From Epiperipatus broadwayi (taxonomy: Eukaryota; Onychophora; Udeonychophora; Euonychophora; Peripatidae): DNA of 64,000 nucleotides. The notes under the pieces are model-generated. The model was not told the DNA's origin, did not search any database, and saw only the letters and a list, made by a program, of their open reading frames with translations. The position numbers were made by a program, and so were the translations under genes. The DNA is taken from the NCBI GenBank assembly GCA_028023455.1, contig JAQFVV010000204.1:515501-579500 (forward strand). Direction: 5' to 3'. This document shows, one piece after another, positions 62,759-64,000 of the stretch; position 1 is the stretch's first letter, and the number at the start of each line of letters is the position of its first letter.

Positions 62759-64000
62759 ATGAAGATGGTTAGCCAGAGAATAAATAAGATAGAGGAAAAA
62801 GTGAAGGATGTAGAAGTAAAATTAAAATTGTTAGAGACAAAGTATGAGGAAATAGAAATGGATAAGAAGGTCCAAAAGATGGTAGAAAAGGTTACAGATG
62901 GAGTAGAGAAAGTAGACTATGAGACAATATTGATAGAAGATTCACAATAAGAGAATGTGGGGATATAATTGCAAGGGAAAATAGAAGTAGGTATGTAAGA
63001 ATATGTTTTCCTGGAGCTAAAATTAGGGATGTGACAGATAAAGTAAAAAAGCAAGGTAATAGAGATGTATATGTTATGGTAGGGACTAATAATTTGTTAG
63101 AGCCATCAGAGAGAGTAATGGATGTGTATGTATAATTGATTAGGAATTTGTGGGAGATTAAAGGAAGAGTCGGGATAGTTGGAGTATTACCAAGATTTGA
63201 TAAGAGGCATTTGTTAGATAGGGCATGTTCTATAAATGAGAGATTGAAAAAATTGTGTGAGAGAAATAATGCAGTGTTTGTGGATGTATGGGATTAGTTT
63301 ATTGGAAAGAGGGAGTTATATAGTAAAGATGGATTGCACTTAGGAAAACAAGGAAGTGAAGTTTTAGGGAGTCTGATATTTAAAGAATATGGGAATCTTT
63401 TAAATGAAGTTGGGCTTTTAAATTGTAATATTATTAAAAATAAAAAGAATGGATGGGATTTAAGAAATAAGCAAAAGATGGTTGATTTAGATATAAGTGT
63501 AGATGTGGATAGTGAATGGTTCTGTAAGATTAATGATAAGAAAGTTTGTTATAAATGTAATGGAGAAGAAAGAATCAAAAGAATTTATAAAAGAGTAGTT
63601 AGGAAAGGAGAAATTGTTAAAATTGGGTTTTTGAATATGCAAGGTGGTAGGAGACCAGAAAAGTGGTTGGAATTAAATAAAGCAATTGAAAATGAAGATC
63701 TTGAGGTATTAGCAGTAGTGGAACTCATCTAAGAAAAAAAGAAGAACCTATTTTGGAAGAGGTCATATGGCAGGGTATAAATAGAAAAAAAAAGAAGAGG
63801 GGGTTGGTATAGGTGTTATATCAAAAAAATATTTAAATATTGTTAAATGTCAAGAGCATTTGTGGATTGAAATAAGGTTGGTAGAACAAGAATGGTTGGT
63901 GGCTGTAGTGTATATAGCCACTGGAGATAGTCAAACTGTAATGGAGTAGAACAGTAGTATATATGAATGCCTAGTTAAGGATATACAAAGTTTTAAAGAA
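62759..64000 (+). pseudogene. LINE polyprotein 5' half: coiled coil, SGNH hydrolase-like, AP endonuclease (runs off the window)
   Basis: From ATG 62759: a lysine/glutamate-rich coiled coil (INKIEEKVKDVEVKLKLLET), then an SGNH-hydrolase-like domain with a degraded block I (IEDS for GDS), FPGAKIRDVTDK (block II Gly, about 63013), MVGTNNL (block III, about 63077) and DGLHL (block V Asp/His, about 63331). The same frame continues through a CYKCNGEE piece into a LINE endonuclease start (IGFLNMQGGR, about 63622; VVE-, about 63715; GVGIGVISKK after a shift, about 63803). One-base shifts occur near 62945 and 63720 and stops at 63133 and 63296. The RT should lie beyond 64000. The copy is dead but far less decayed than the other LINEs here. 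Confidence 0.85.

Overview
The window reads as nuclear DNA of a repeat-rich, strongly AT-biased animal genome, probably an invertebrate; I cannot name the group. Reasons: very low GC, long (AT)n/(AAT)n/(AC)n microsatellites, several animal LINE families, a Penelope-like remnant, Ty3/gypsy-type LTR elements, tRNA-derived SINEs with target-site duplications, and one spliced signal-peptide + LRR N-terminal-cap exon typical of metazoan secreted or membrane LRR proteins. No bacterial-style genes, operons, rRNA or CRISPR arrays were seen.

Layout. 0.85-4.2 kb: a decayed LINE (+) with endonuclease, reverse transcriptase and C-terminal cysteine/histidine region, interrupted at 2.5-2.7 kb by a perfect 52-bp hairpin (MITE-like). 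4.4-13.5 kb: no gene; a dispersed repeat, one foldback (8.0-8.3 kb) and a 1.4-kb inverted/tandem array bounded by a 13-bp direct repeat (10.1-11.5 kb). 13.5-22.2 kb: a solo-LTR-like repeat, then a nearly complete Ty3/gypsy retrotransposon on the minus strand (LTRs 14261-15917 and 20465-22122; gag, protease, RT/RNase H, integrase; no env) inserted in an AT tract between inverted flanks. It looks fairly young, but its pol frame is broken by small indels. 25.2-26.1 kb: a GC/CpG-rich patch followed by two likely splice-bounded short exons (+), the best promoter/5'UTR candidate for a host gene. 28.9-34.0 kb: remnants of a second LINE (-) and a Penelope-like element (+), plus a CCAAT-bearing block that recurs upstream of the LINE at 62.8 kb. 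34.4-49.7 kb: interpreted as one old minus-strand LTR element with 1.9-kb LTRs, tRNA-Lys-like primer site and decayed gag, split by several nested insertions (another LTR, a second solo-LTR-like copy, a 0.6-kb palindrome). 50-55 kb: small repeats and a tRNA-derived SINE with a clear 14-bp duplication. 55.44-55.56 kb: the only convincing host coding exon, a signal peptide plus LRR N-terminal cysteine cluster ending at a consensus donor; the rest of that gene is not recognisable here and probably lies beyond the window. 56-62.5 kb: intron-like AT-rich sequence, an inverted pair of GIY-YIG-like remnants and microsatellites. 62.6-64.0 kb: the 5' half of another LINE (+) whose polyprotein joins an SGNH-hydrolase-like domain to the AP-type endonuclease; it runs off the window.

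Almost everything coding is transposon-derived. The one host-gene hypothesis is a plus-strand gene with 5'UTR exons near 25-26 kb and its first coding exon at 55.44 kb; the link between these parts is inference.
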